Assembly (NCBI GenBank): GCA_026705445.1
Contig: JAPPAR010000019.1
Span: 62,001 to 126,000, forward strand
Length of the DNA: 64,000 nucleotides
Source of the DNA: Candidatus Dadabacteria bacterium
GTDB taxonomy: Bacteria; Desulfobacterota_D; UBA1144; Nemesobacterales; Nemesobacteraceae
Reading direction: 5' to 3'
Position 1 is the stretch's first letter. Every line of letters starts with the position of its first letter. The position numbers were made by a program, and so were the translations under genes. Under the pieces are notes generated by a model, which was not told where the DNA came from, searched no databases, and worked only from the letters and a program-made list of their open reading frames with translations. Of the stretch, positions 55,950 through 64,000 are shown one piece after another.

Positions 55950-56189
55950 ATGTCATATAAGCACTTGACCCCAAAAGAAAGGTTCCTGATCCACCACTAT
56001 TTGCAAGAAGACTGCACACTGCGAAAGATTGCCAAAACCCTCAGACGCAATCCCTCTACGATCAGTCGGGAGATAAGGCGTAACACCGGTAAACGTGGTT
56101 ACCGATACAAGCAGGCAGATGAATCGGCGAAGCGTCGTCGCGGGGAAGGAGCGAAGGACTCCGGTAGAGAAGGTGCAGGTGTCGGATAG
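55950..56189 (+). pseudogene. Truncated IS30-family transposase (N-terminal part)
   Basis: A 79-codon frame that holds only the N-terminal DNA-binding part of an IS30 transposase: SYKHLTPKERFLIHHYL and the helix-turn-helix TLRKIAKTLRRNPSTISREI (about 23-42) with YRYKQADESAKRRR. An intact transposase is about four times longer and has a DDE catalytic domain, which is missing. After about residue 65 the sequence turns into unrelated arginine/glycine-rich text. The remnant ends 40 bp before the hydrolase gene. It marks a past insertion next to higBA. Confidence 0.8.
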
Positions 56190-56229
56190 AGCGAAGAGGA
56201 CGGAAATTGGAATGCTCCGGGAGATTCCG

Positions 56230-57102
56230 TTATCCGAAAAATGACTTCAGTTCCGCAGAGATCTCCCGGGGTTTTTCCTCCGGGACAAAGTGGCCGCAGT
56301 CAAGCGGTTTTCCCGAAACGCTGAGCGCTTTTTTCCTCCATACGTCAAGCACGTCGTAGGTTCTGTGAATGAACCCCTTTCCACCCCAAAGGGCAAGAAG
56401 CGGACACGTTATCTTGGCATCCATATCTTCTTCGTCGTGAACAATATCTATAGAAGCCGCGGCCCTGTAGTCTTCGCAACTCGCGTGGATTGCCCGCGGG
56501 TCACTGAAACAGCGCACGTACTCTTTTACTGCCTCGGGATGAAATTTCGCACCGGGGGCGCTCCAGCGTCTGAGTTTTTCAAGAAGGTAGTACTCCGGAT
56601 CAGCCCCTATCATTTTCTCCGGAAGTCCGTCGGGCTGGATAAGGAAAAACCAGTGATAGTAACCCGTGGAGAAGTGCTTGTCCGCGGTCTTGAACATATA
56701 GTGGGTAGGGGCTATATCCATGACGCAGGCCTTTAGGACTTTTTCAGGGTGATCAAGACACATGCGGTGAAGCACCCTGCCTCCCCTGTCGTGTCCCGCG
56801 GCGTAGAATTCACTAAAACCTAGAGTTTCCATCACCGAGACCATATCCGCTGCCATGGCTCTTTTTGAATAGTTTGAGTGATCTTTTTCCCCGGCAGGTT
56901 TAGAGCTGTCTCCATATCCTCGGAGATCGGGGCACACGACCAGAAAGTTCGAGGCGAGCTTACGTGCTACTGCATGCCACATAACGTGCGTCTGCGGGTA
57001 GCCATGGAGGAGAAGAAGGGGTTTTCCTTCTCCTCCATAAACGGTGTTTATCTCGACTTCATGAGTGCGTATTCTACGTTTTTTGAAATTATCACCGAAC
57101 AT
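56230..57102 (-). CDS. Alpha/beta hydrolase with fluoroacetate/haloacetate dehalogenase signature
   Basis: A 290-residue alpha/beta hydrolase. The nucleophile is Asp105 in GHDRGGR, followed by Arg106 and Arg109, which match the carboxylate-binding arginines of fluoroacetate dehalogenase. His150-Trp151 (YHWFF) and Tyr212 match the three residues that bind fluoride there. Asp129 and His271 (GHFVPEEKP) complete the triad. The N-terminal LLLHGYPQTHVMWH (about 30-43) is also shared. Epoxide hydrolases would have paired tyrosines in place of His/Trp. The enzyme likely hydrolyses short haloacids or a related compound, but the substrate is inference. No signal peptide. No co-transcribed neighbour. 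Confidence 0.85.
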   Translation of the reverse strand: MFGDNFKKRRIRTHEVEINTVYGGEGKPLLLLHGYPQTHVMWHAVARKLASNFLVVCPDLRGYGDSSKPAGEKDHSNYSKRAMAADMVSVMETLGFSEFYAAGHDRGGRVLHRMCLDHPEKVLKACVMDIAPTHYMFKTADKHFSTGYYHWFFLIQPDGLPEKMIGADPEYYLLEKLRRWSAPGAKFHPEAVKEYVRCFSDPRAIHASCEDYRAAASIDIVHDEEDMDAKITCPLLALWGGKGFIHRTYDVLDVWRKKALSVSGKPLDCGHFVPEEKPREISAELKSFFG

Positions 57103-57206
57103 CTCTTCAGATATTTTAGTCGAATCAGAATGCTATTTACAGTAAATGGGCAGGTAATATCTTTTATGTAAAGGATAAAGGAGACTTCCGCTTATATTCT
57201 GTTGCT

Positions 57207-57917
57207 ATGAGTTCTAGTAACGACTTGGTAAAAGATCTTGGGGTGCTGTATTCCGCTAAACCTGCTCCTGTAGGAGAAGCTTTTCGTATTCAAAACGAGC
57301 TTTCCCGAAGGGTTGTAAAAACCCCTAACCCGAAGCCTATTCACACCATTGCCGGCACCGATATTGCTATCTGCGTTAAGGAGAAGAAGCTTGTCTGCGG
57401 GATGATTCTTTTTTCCTACCCCGAGCTGGAGGAGATCGAGAGGGTATGGACTGTCTCGGATGAAGTATTCCCCTATGTTCCCGGACTTCTGGGTTTCAGG
57501 GAGGCGCCTTGCGTCATAAGGACTTTCGACAAGCTTCGTGAGCACTGTGACATGATTATGGTAGACGGACACGGACTTGCTCATCCAAGAGGCTTCGGAC
57601 TTGCCTGTCATGTCGGAGTTCTGCTCGATATTCCGGCGATAGGTGTCGCAAAGAAATGTCTTTACGGGACTTTCAGCGAACCGGGTCCTAAGAAGGGTGA
57701 AAGAGAGTTAATAAGAGGCAAGAACCGTGAGGTCATTGGCGCAGCTTTGAGAACCAGAGACGGCGTTAAACCGGTTTTCGTGTCTATTGGGAACAGAACC
57801 GACCTCTATACCACTATTGTGGTTGCCCTTGAGTGCTCGCGCGGTCTTAGGATTCCCGAACCTACAAGGCTTGCCGACAAGTATGTAGGGTTGCTTAAAA
57901 AAGAGGTGTGCGGATAA
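57207..57917 (+). CDS. nfi: Endonuclease V
   Basis: Cleaves DNA one base 3' to deoxyinosine and other deaminated bases. Catalytic positions are Asp52 (in AGTDIAI), Glu99 (in VPGLLGFREAP) and Asp120 (in VDGHGLAHPRGFGLACHVG). The family Tyr wedge lies in FPYVPG (about 88-93), and later GVAKKCLYG (about 144-152) is conserved. Length 236 is typical. It is divergent from the hydrolase gene, with about 100 bp between. Confidence 0.96.
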   Translation: MSSSNDLVKDLGVLYSAKPAPVGEAFRIQNELSRRVVKTPNPKPIHTIAGTDIAICVKEKKLVCGMILFSYPELEEIERVWTVSDEVFPYVPGLLGFREAPCVIRTFDKLREHCDMIMVDGHGLAHPRGFGLACHVGVLLDIPAIGVAKKCLYGTFSEPGPKKGERELIRGKNREVIGAALRTRDGVKPVFVSIGNRTDLYTTIVVALECSRGLRIPEPTRLADKYVGLLKKEVCG

Positions 57918-58048
57918 ATTGACCGCATGCCCCTAAATGGACACGTGAACCGATACCGTTTTTGCGATGATTAGTTTTAATCGAAGTGACGCGTGTAATG
58001 GGAGCATCCGGTCGGTTAAACTCATATTGCTCTAGGGAGGAAGAGAAT

Positions 58049-58219
58049 ATGCAGGAACAGAAGCTAAAGACCCCTTCGGATATATATGCCCACCTGTACA
58101 AGTTACTCAACGCAAAAATGAAAGAGGAAAGACTTGAAGGACTTGATGAGAAAGCGGAACTTACGTTGCGGACAATAGAATTTCTTGAGAAACACCTGGA
58201 AAGAGAAGAAATGGGGTAG
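58049..58219 (+). CDS. Small helical hypothetical protein
   Basis: A 56-residue, strongly helical, charged protein with no cysteines (opening MQEQKLKTPSDIYAHLYK). A strong AGGGAGG site lies before the ATG at 58049, and an upstream in-frame start at 57986 has none. No family was recognised. It follows nfi by 131 bp. Confidence 0.55.
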   Translation: MQEQKLKTPSDIYAHLYKLLNAKMKEERLEGLDEKAELTLRTIEFLEKHLEREEMG

Positions 58220-58240
58220 TACGTAGGGAACAAAAGCTAG

Positions 58241-58339
58241 ATGAACGGTTCTGTGGACCAGCATATTGTGAATTTCAATAGGTCTATTGAATCTTGGAAT
58301 GCTGGGTATCTGTCGTTCCTGAACGACTACGCAACCTGA
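58241..58339 (+). CDS. Possible 32-residue small protein
   Basis: An ATG at 58241 opens a 32-codon frame ending at 58339 with an ordinary amino-acid mix and an AGGGA about a dozen bases upstream. It closes just before the carA stop on the other strand. There is no known family, so it may equally be chance. Confidence 0.25.
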   Translation: MNGSVDQHIVNFNRSIESWNAGYLSFLNDYAT

Positions 58340-58343
58340 GTGC

Positions 58344-59471
58344 TTACGCTGAAAAATCTTCCATCATCTCGATGAAGTTTCTGAAAAGATAGGAAGAGTC
58401 GTGCGGCCCGGGCGAGGCTTCGGGGTGATACTGGACGCATGAGAGTGGATAGTCTTTGTGTTTCAGTCCCTCGACGGTCTGATCATTCAGATTTATGTGT
58501 GAGACAGCAACATTGCTTTTAAGCGAATCGGGATCCACGGCAAAGCCGTGATTCTGCGAAGTTATCTCCACTTTTCCGGTCACAAGATTCTTGACCGGCT
58601 GGTTTCCTCCGCGATGTCCGAATTTTAGCTTGAAGGTTTTTCCTCCAAGAGCAAGACCCAAGATTTGGTGCCCTAGGCAGATCCCGAAAATGGGTTTTTT
58701 CCCGATAAGTTTTTTTACATTCTTCGAGGCGTATTTAACCGCGGCCGGGTCCCCGGGTCCGTTTGAGAGAAAAATCCCGTCGGGGTCGATAGCCAGTATG
58801 TCCTTGGAGTCCGTTTTCGACGGAAAAACCGTTGTTTCACATCCAAGATCGTGAAGCTCCCTGAGTATATTTCTCTTTATTCCGAAGTCGTAGACGGCGA
58901 CTTTGAATTTTCTGGAGGGTTCAGAGCTTTTGTCCCTGTTGTGGCGCCACTTTCCCGTTCCCTCGTCCCATGCGTAAGGCTGCGCGCAGCTTACTTCCGT
59001 TACTAGGTCGCGTCCAACTATTCCCGGCGAGGAGTCGACTTTCTCGGCAAGAGCCTCAGGGCTTGTCTCTACGGTTGATATAATTCCCTTTATCGCTCCA
59101 CCGATTCGTATGATCCTCGTAAGTTCTCTGGTATCGATTCCCTGTATGCCGGGTATTCCATGTCTTGAAAGAAAACTGTCGAGACTCTCTTTTGATCTCC
59201 AGTTGCTCGGGTGATCCCAGTATTCCTTTACGACGAAACCGCTTAAGTGAGGTTTTTCTGATTCGAAATCCTCGGGGTTGATTCCGTAGTTGCCTATTTC
59301 GGGGTAGGTCATTACGATTATCTGACCGTTATAGGAAGGATCCGTGAGTATTTCTTGGTAACCCGTTAAGGATGTATTGAAAACAACTTCGCCGCCCGCC
59401 TCTCCCTGGGCTCCGAAGCTTGTGCCTTCAAATACTTTTCCGCCTTCAAGCGCTAGGTAAGCTTTTTTCAT
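58344..59471 (-). CDS. carA: Carbamoyl-phosphate synthase small subunit
   Basis: The glutaminase subunit that feeds ammonia to CarB for arginine and pyrimidine synthesis. Class I glutamine amidotransferase motifs are clear: FLSNGPGDPAAV (about 236-247), the nucleophile cysteine in GICLGHQILGLA (about 264-275) and the histidine and glutamate in CVQYHPEASPGPHD (about 346-359). The N-terminal domain has SYNGQIIVMTYPEIGNYG. Length 375 is typical. carB is not in the window, which is unusual since the two are often adjacent. Confidence 0.97.
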   Translation of the reverse strand: MKKAYLALEGGKVFEGTSFGAQGEAGGEVVFNTSLTGYQEILTDPSYNGQIIVMTYPEIGNYGINPEDFESEKPHLSGFVVKEYWDHPSNWRSKESLDSFLSRHGIPGIQGIDTRELTRIIRIGGAIKGIISTVETSPEALAEKVDSSPGIVGRDLVTEVSCAQPYAWDEGTGKWRHNRDKSSEPSRKFKVAVYDFGIKRNILRELHDLGCETTVFPSKTDSKDILAIDPDGIFLSNGPGDPAAVKYASKNVKKLIGKKPIFGICLGHQILGLALGGKTFKLKFGHRGGNQPVKNLVTGKVEITSQNHGFAVDPDSLKSNVAVSHINLNDQTVEGLKHKDYPLSCVQYHPEASPGPHDSSYLFRNFIEMMEDFSA

Positions 59472-59669
59472 TGTTCAGGGGGTTAAAATATATACGCCTG
59501 TGGCAATGTCAAATGTTCCTTTTCGCGGAGATTAACACGGCGGGCTCAAAAGTGCCCTCGGCAGGAGCCCGGTTTTTTCCAATTAGGGAATTCTATTGTA
59601 TTATTTCTGCTCTTAAGGAGCGACTGCATCCAAAACCCTGCCGCTTTTGATGTAGCGCGAAATATCGAT

Positions 59670-61457
59670 ATGAACTGGGACCTTACTTCTTATTTCCCTG
59701 AATTTCAGGGAGTTGAATATAAAGAGTTCAAAGAGAATCTCTCCGGAGGCATAAAGAGTCTCGACGAGAAGGCCTCGGCTTCTGAACCTCTTTGCGGAGA
59801 GAACCTTGCGTTCTGGAAAGATGTTTTCCTGGAAACAGAGAGGCTAATAAGCCGATATTCCCATATACGTTCCTACGTGGGATGTCTTAGCGCTTCGGAT
59901 TCCAACAGGGAGGATTATCTGCGCGAGGAAGCGGCGATTTCCCTTCTCGGTTCGGATCTCGAGAAGCTTGAGGTTCAGCTGCAAAGAGCTCTTCGCGATG
60001 TCAACGAAGGTCTGCTTTCCGAGTTTGTCTCTTTCCCGGATATCGAGTCGGCTTCCTATTACGTTAGGCGCGTTTGGCGAAATTCCCGGTTCATAATGTC
60101 CGCTCCGAAGGAAATTCTGGCCTCGGAGCTCGGAGTCAACGGGATAAGCGCCTGGGGGCGGATCTACGATACCGTATCCTCAAAGATGACGTTCGAGATG
60201 GCTTACCCCGGCGGGACGAAGAAAAGGCTTCCCATGTCCCAGAGAAGATCGCTTATGGAAAGTCCCGACAGGGAGATAAGAAAAGCCGCTTTTTCCGGGG
60301 GCAACGAGGCCTGGGGGAATTTTGAAGACGTGGCCGCCGGTGCCATAAACGCCATATCGGGAACTAGGCACACGCTCTACAGGCACAGGGAAATCGATCA
60401 TTTCCTCGACGTAGCGCTCTTTGACGCGGCGATATCGAGACAGACTCTGGATTCCATGATGGAGGCAATACGGGAGACGGTCGAACTTCCAAGGAACATC
60501 CTTAGACTCAAGGCCGAGACGCTGGGGCTCGACGGGATATCGTGGTACGACCTAGGGGCCCCAATGAATCTTGGCAAAACGGGCGGGGTTGACTGGAGCG
60601 GTGCGAAATCCATGGTTTCCGATTCCTTCTCGGCCGCCTACGGCCGCCTCGGCGGGGTTTTTGACCATATATGCCGCAGCGAGTGGATAGACTGGGAAGT
60701 AAGGGAAGGAAAAAGACCCGGGGGATTCTGCACGGGTTCTCTTCTCACCGGGGAGTCAAGGATATTCATGACTTATAACGGCGGGGTAGGCGACATACTC
60801 ACCCTTGCTCACGAGGCGGGCCATGCCTTTCATTCTCACGTGATGAGGGAACTTCGTCCCTATGCACAGTTCTACCCCATGACGCTTGCCGAAACCGCTT
60901 CAACTTTCGGGGAAATGCTGCTTGCTGAGGGACTGCTGAGGGATCCCTCAACTAGCGTTGAGGACAAGGTGCTTGTGAGGGACGCGGAAGTAAACCACGG
61001 GGCCATATATCTTCTGGACATCCCCGTTCGGTATGAGTTCGAAAGAAAGCTCTACGAACGGCGTAGCGCGGGAGAACTGACCGTGAGCGAGCTTAAGGAG
61101 CTTATGACCGGGACCCAGAAAGAAATTTTCGGAGACGTGCTTTTGGAATGCGACCCGTTTTTCTGGGCTTCAAAGCTTCATTTTTACATAACGGGCGTCA
61201 GTTTCTATAATTTCCCCTACACTTTCGGTTACCTGCTGAGCAGGGCGCTCTTCGAGAAATTCAGGCAGCATGGGGAAGAGTTCATTCCGGTTTACGAAGA
61301 GTTTCTCTCTCTCACCGGTTCTGACGATGCGGAAGGGGCGGTGAAAAGATCAATCGGGGACGATATAACAAGCAAGGATTTCTGGAAAGAGGCGATTCTT
61401 ACCCTGTCACGGCCGCTTGAGGAACTAAGAGAGCTCCTGCCCTCGGTTGCTACATGA
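59670..61457 (+). CDS. pepF: M3-family oligoendopeptidase (PepF-like)
   Basis: A zinc metallopeptidase that cuts short peptides in the cytoplasm. The zinc motif HEAGHAFHSH lies at about 381-390 (His381, Glu382, His385), with the third ligand in STFGEMLLAEG (about 411-421). The M3 C-terminal FYNFPYTFGYLLS is also present. Length 595 is typical. It is convergent with ctaB, overlapping by 8 bp. No signal peptide. Confidence 0.94.
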   Translation: MNWDLTSYFPEFQGVEYKEFKENLSGGIKSLDEKASASEPLCGENLAFWKDVFLETERLISRYSHIRSYVGCLSASDSNREDYLREEAAISLLGSDLEKLEVQLQRALRDVNEGLLSEFVSFPDIESASYYVRRVWRNSRFIMSAPKEILASELGVNGISAWGRIYDTVSSKMTFEMAYPGGTKKRLPMSQRRSLMESPDREIRKAAFSGGNEAWGNFEDVAAGAINAISGTRHTLYRHREIDHFLDVALFDAAISRQTLDSMMEAIRETVELPRNILRLKAETLGLDGISWYDLGAPMNLGKTGGVDWSGAKSMVSDSFSAAYGRLGGVFDHICRSEWIDWEVREGKRPGGFCTGSLLTGESRIFMTYNGGVGDILTLAHEAGHAFHSHVMRELRPYAQFYPMTLAETASTFGEMLLAEGLLRDPSTSVEDKVLVRDAEVNHGAIYLLDIPVRYEFERKLYERRSAGELTVSELKELMTGTQKEIFGDVLLECDPFFWASKLHFYITGVSFYNFPYTFGYLLSRALFEKFRQHGEEFIPVYEEFLSLTGSDDAEGAVKRSIGDDITSKDFWKEAILTLSRPLEELRELLPSVAT

Positions 61458-62370
61458 GATTTCCGATAACCCTCTCCACCGGGGAGAGCGACTTAACCAG
61501 TATGTCAACCACTATCCCCAGCATTATAAGAAGCATGTAGATGATTGACGCCGAGAAAGCCTTTCCGTAGCCGCGGTTGGCGAAAACACTTCTTACCACC
61601 AGATAGTTAAAGTATATTCCGGATATCGCCGCGAAAGCCGCGAAATAGACGGTGTTTGTTCCCGTGAGCCAGAGTATGAAGGTCAGGGGTATTAAGGATA
61701 GGGAATAGATAAGTATCAGAATGTTGGTGTACTTTGTGCCCAGGGCGACGGGAAGAACGTTTATCCCGGCTTTTTCATAATCCTTCCTGTATTTCTGCGC
61801 GAGCACCCAGAAGTGGGGAGGCTGCCAGAGCATCATGAATATGAATATTATCATTGCGTCGAGCTGCAGAACGGGGTTTACGGCTGTGTAGCCTATAAGC
61901 ACGGGAAGAGCGCCGGGCACTCCCCCGAGCACTGTACCGAAAGGGGAGGTTCTTTTGAGGAAAAGGGTGTAAATGAGTGTGTAGCTTATAATCGCGAGGA
62001 GAATAAGTGCCGCGTTTACGTAATTGAAATAAGAAAGCGAGATGAAGAGAGCCACGGCCATCATGAGTATCGAGATTATCCAAGCATTCCGGTCTCCGAG
62101 AACTCTCAGGGCCTCAACCCTTTTGTTAAGGCGGGTCATCTGCTTATCGATTTTCTTATCAAGCAGGTTATTCAGAATTGCCGCTCCGCCGGCGCTTAGA
62201 AGAAGAGAGACGACGCATAGAAAAACCGTCTGTGCCGAGGGAAATGCCCGGTTTGCCACCACCATTCCCGCAAGGCCCGTAAACGCCACGCTCATTATTA
62301 TTCCGGGCTTGGAGAGAATAACGGCGGAAACCGCCATGGTACCCACGGATTTTTTCTGCGTTTCGCTCAT
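61450..62370 (-). CDS. ctaB: Protoheme IX farnesyltransferase
   Basis: Converts heme B to heme O, adding a farnesyl group for cytochrome oxidase. A UbiA-superfamily membrane enzyme with about nine helices. The first aspartate-rich motif NNLLDKKIDKQMTR (about 66-79), WQPPHFWVLAQKYRKDYEKAGINVLP (about 181-206) and the YTVYFAAF-like late helices are typical. Length 306 is normal. It lies 2 bp after ctaA on the minus strand, at the end of the oxidase operon. Confidence 0.96.
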   Translation of the reverse strand: MSETQKKSVGTMAVSAVILSKPGIIMSVAFTGLAGMVVANRAFPSAQTVFLCVVSLLLSAGGAAILNNLLDKKIDKQMTRLNKRVEALRVLGDRNAWIISILMMAVALFISLSYFNYVNAALILLAIISYTLIYTLFLKRTSPFGTVLGGVPGALPVLIGYTAVNPVLQLDAMIIFIFMMLWQPPHFWVLAQKYRKDYEKAGINVLPVALGTKYTNILILIYSLSLIPLTFILWLTGTNTVYFAAFAAISGIYFNYLVVRSVFANRGYGKAFSASIIYMLLIMLGIVVDILVKSLSPVERVIGNLM

Positions 62371-62372
62371 TG

Positions 62373-63242
62373 CTAGGAAGTTTTTTCGGCGACAGTGTCT
62401 TTACTTATATACCCGAACCAGGTGAGAAGGCAGAGGGAGAGTATCAGAAGACCTATTGCGAGATGAACGGCGGTGACGTAAAACAGAAGCTTTGAGGTTA
62501 CTACCACAATTCCAAGCCCGATCTGAAGAAAAAGCAGGGCGACTGCCCAAGACATGTTTTTCCGCGCTTCCCTTAGCCTTTCGGATTTTCTTGAGAGAAT
62601 AAGCACGAAGATAAATACCACCGTGAGCAGGTAAGCGACCCCCCTGTGCGTAAAGTGCGCTAGCACCTTGCCCGAGAGCTCGGGCGGAATCCAGTAGCCT
62701 AGACACGTGGGGAAATCAGGGCATGCAAGTCCCGCTCCGAGGTGCCTTACGTAAGCTCCTAGGGAAGCCTGGATGAATACAAGCAGAAAAAGCGCGAAGA
62801 AGAGTCCGGCCGGGCCCGAGAAACGGAAATCAGGCTTTTTGATGACGCCGTCGAAATACACCATGTAAAGGGTAATTGAGAAGATTATGATGGCGTTTGT
62901 GAAATGAATAGTAGTCAGGTCCACGGGAAGTCTGGTGAGAACCACTATTCCTCCAAGCACAATCTGAAACAGAAGAAGCAGCACTACGAGCAACGGAAGT
63001 GCTCTGTAATTTTTTCTGTACGCGCGGAATCTTCTGTAGCAGAGAATGAAAAGCACTATGGATGTTATTCCGCCTATTACGCGGTGGGAGAACTCAAGAT
63101 AGATGTCCCACCTGAAAGGCGGAATCACTTCCCCGTGGCAAAGCGGCCAGTCGGGACAGGCGAGTCCGGCCTCGAGCCCCGATACCGCATTTCCCCATAT
63201 AAGAAGCACGAACAGAAGACCTAGAGCAGTTTTCGCAAGCAT
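62373..63242 (-). CDS. ctaA: Heme A synthase (CtaA/COX15 type)
   Basis: Oxidises heme O to heme A in the membrane. The eight-helix pseudo-repeat is seen, with the paired cysteines in each half: Cys29 and Cys35 in GLACPDWPLCHG and a second pair in GLACPDFPTCLGYW (about 173-186). Heme-ligand histidines occur in EFSHRVIG, HFTNAI, HFTHRG and VHLAIG. Length 289 is typical of the bacterial form. It follows coxIV by 16 bp and precedes ctaB. Confidence 0.95.
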   Translation of the reverse strand: MLAKTALGLLFVLLIWGNAVSGLEAGLACPDWPLCHGEVIPPFRWDIYLEFSHRVIGGITSIVLFILCYRRFRAYRKNYRALPLLVVLLLLFQIVLGGIVVLTRLPVDLTTIHFTNAIIIFSITLYMVYFDGVIKKPDFRFSGPAGLFFALFLLVFIQASLGAYVRHLGAGLACPDFPTCLGYWIPPELSGKVLAHFTHRGVAYLLTVVFIFVLILSRKSERLREARKNMSWAVALLFLQIGLGIVVVTSKLLFYVTAVHLAIGLLILSLCLLTWFGYISKDTVAEKTS

Positions 63243-63258
63243 GCCTGTTTTCTTACTG

Positions 63259-63567
63259 CTACTTTATTACCGGTACCCTTGTGAAGGTTTCCATTATGGT
63301 GAAACCGATGAGAAGGAAAAGCAGGAAAAGGGGATACAGGGCGTATATCCACGTGAGCTTGTCTTCAAACTTAAGATGCATGAAGTAAAGGGCGACGATC
63401 GCTGCTTTTACAGACGCTACTAGCATTGCTATGACGATATTGAAGTCGCCGAAATCAAACTTCGCTACGTAGACAGTAACTGCCGTCAGGACAAACAGCG
63501 TAAGACATACAGCAGCGTATTCTCGAAGACCCGTGTGATGTTCCTCAGTGTGATCGTGTGTGCTCAT
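63259..63567 (-). CDS. Cytochrome c oxidase subunit IV (prokaryotic)
   Basis: A 102-residue membrane protein with three helices (about 15-33, 38-60, 72-95). It begins with a histidine-rich tail (STHDHTEEHH), has LTAVTVYVAKFDFG and AAIVALYFMHLKFED, the latter matching the conserved CtaF/CoxD-like YFMHLK motif. It stabilises the oxidase core. It lies 13 bp from the subunit III gene. Confidence 0.92.
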   Translation of the reverse strand: MSTHDHTEEHHTGLREYAAVCLTLFVLTAVTVYVAKFDFGDFNIVIAMLVASVKAAIVALYFMHLKFEDKLTWIYALYPLFLLFLLIGFTIMETFTRVPVIK

Positions 63568-63580
63568 TTTCTTTCTCCGT

Positions 63581-64000
63581 CTATCCGATTAGATACAGTA
63601 GCGGGAACAGATATATCCAGATAAGGTCAACCAGATGCCAGTAAAGCCCCCCGACTTCAACCGGGGTATATCTGTTTCCTTCCTTGAATCTTCCCTGTCT
63701 GGCCATTATTATCAGGGCGAGAATTATGCCCATTCCCAAAAACACGTGGAGCATGTGAAGTCCGGTCATCATGAAGTAAAGGGCGAAGAATATGTTCGTA
63801 TCGGGAAATATGCCGTGATGGAACTTCGCACCGTACTCAAAGTATTTGTTTACCCCGAAAGCCGCCCCGCATATGAAAGTTACGGAAAGCAGTATTATCA
63901 GCCATTTCCTGTTTCTTTTCTGAGAGGCCGACACCGCAAGAGCCATCGTGAAACTGCTGAAGATTAGCACTATGGTGTTTATGGCGCCCAGAGTGATGTC
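63581..64000 (-). CDS. Cytochrome c oxidase subunit III (5' end outside window)
   Basis: The frame runs open past the right edge. Just upstream of the in-frame ATG at 63970 the sequence reads on as GAINTIVLIFSS, which is a conserved helix of the subunit, so the true start lies beyond the window. Visible are TGLHMLHVFLGMG and VGGLYWHLVDLIWIYLFPLLYL, the family fingerprints with conserved histidines. About 140 residues of a roughly 200-residue protein are present. Downstream are subunit IV, ctaA and ctaB, so this is an oxidase operon; subunits I and II probably lie to the right. Confidence 0.94.
   Translation of the reverse strand, partial: DITLGAINTIVLIFSSFTMALAVSASQKRNRKWLIILLSVTFICGAAFGVNKYFEYGAKFHHGIFPDTNIFFALYFMMTGLHMLHVFLGMGIILALIIMARQGRFKEGNRYTPVEVGGLYWHLVDLIWIYLFPLLYLIG

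Overview
The window reads as a chromosomal segment of a Gram-negative (diderm), respiring bacterium. BamD, a BamA/TamA-type Omp85 protein, RlpA, lipoboxes, a site-2 protease, glutathione synthetase and a cytochrome oxidase operon (ctaB, ctaA, subunits IV and III) point to an outer membrane and oxygen respiration. GatCA with a separate SerS, ACT-type DAHP synthase, two DksA-like proteins and a lone 5S rRNA gene fit a deeply branching lineage of the old deltaproteobacterial type. Candidatus Dadabacteria is a guess; the sequence read by eye does not settle the phylum.

Layout. (1) 1-8460 is a defence island: the C-terminal part of a Type ISP restriction-modification enzyme, convergent with a 2025-residue nuclease-STAND ATPase-repeat protein of Avs-like architecture. 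An AT-rich gap without genes (8461-8948) separates it from the core genome. (2) 8949-13146, minus strand: NTF2-like protein, rseP, dxr, uppS and a small membrane protein. (3) 13273-19319, plus strand: ctp protease, divergent polysaccharide deacetylase, a small gene, then the classical rpsU-dnaG-rpoD operon with a visible promoter and a hairpin after rpsU, followed by a 5S rRNA gene with its own promoter. (4) 19362-28408: purN, aroF, trmB, aroB, apt, a TIGR00725 protein, two unknown exported or membrane proteins, an Omp85 protein and an aminotransferase. (5) 28540-35351: rlpA, panBCD, a nucleotidyltransferase plus CDP-alcohol phosphatidyltransferase pair, and an NSS sodium symporter with a 32-residue small subunit. 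(6) 35516-44730: two DksA-like proteins, mtnA-prmA, bamD, a metallo-beta-lactamase-fold hydrolase, serS, and the rpsB-tsf-pyrH-frr operon. (7) 44850-54893: lipid kinase and PlsC acyltransferase, a large unknown protein, two oxidoreductases, tRNA-Ser(UGA), rsmI, a zinc-ribbon gene broken by an apparent frameshift, gatCA and gshB. (8) 54894-56229 is a small accessory patch: HigBA toxin-antitoxin and an IS30 remnant. (9) 56230-64000: a fluoroacetate-dehalogenase-like hydrolase, endonuclease V, carA, pepF and the cytochrome oxidase assembly genes, with oxidase subunit III cut by the window end.

Most of the window is housekeeping. The strongest candidate for a less-described system is the giant nuclease-ATPase beside the Type ISP enzyme. 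Other points of interest are the self-promoted 5S gene, the short symporter subunit, the slippery-site zinc ribbon, the split nucleotidyltransferase/phosphatidyltransferase pathway, and an extra PDZ-like segment in RseP.
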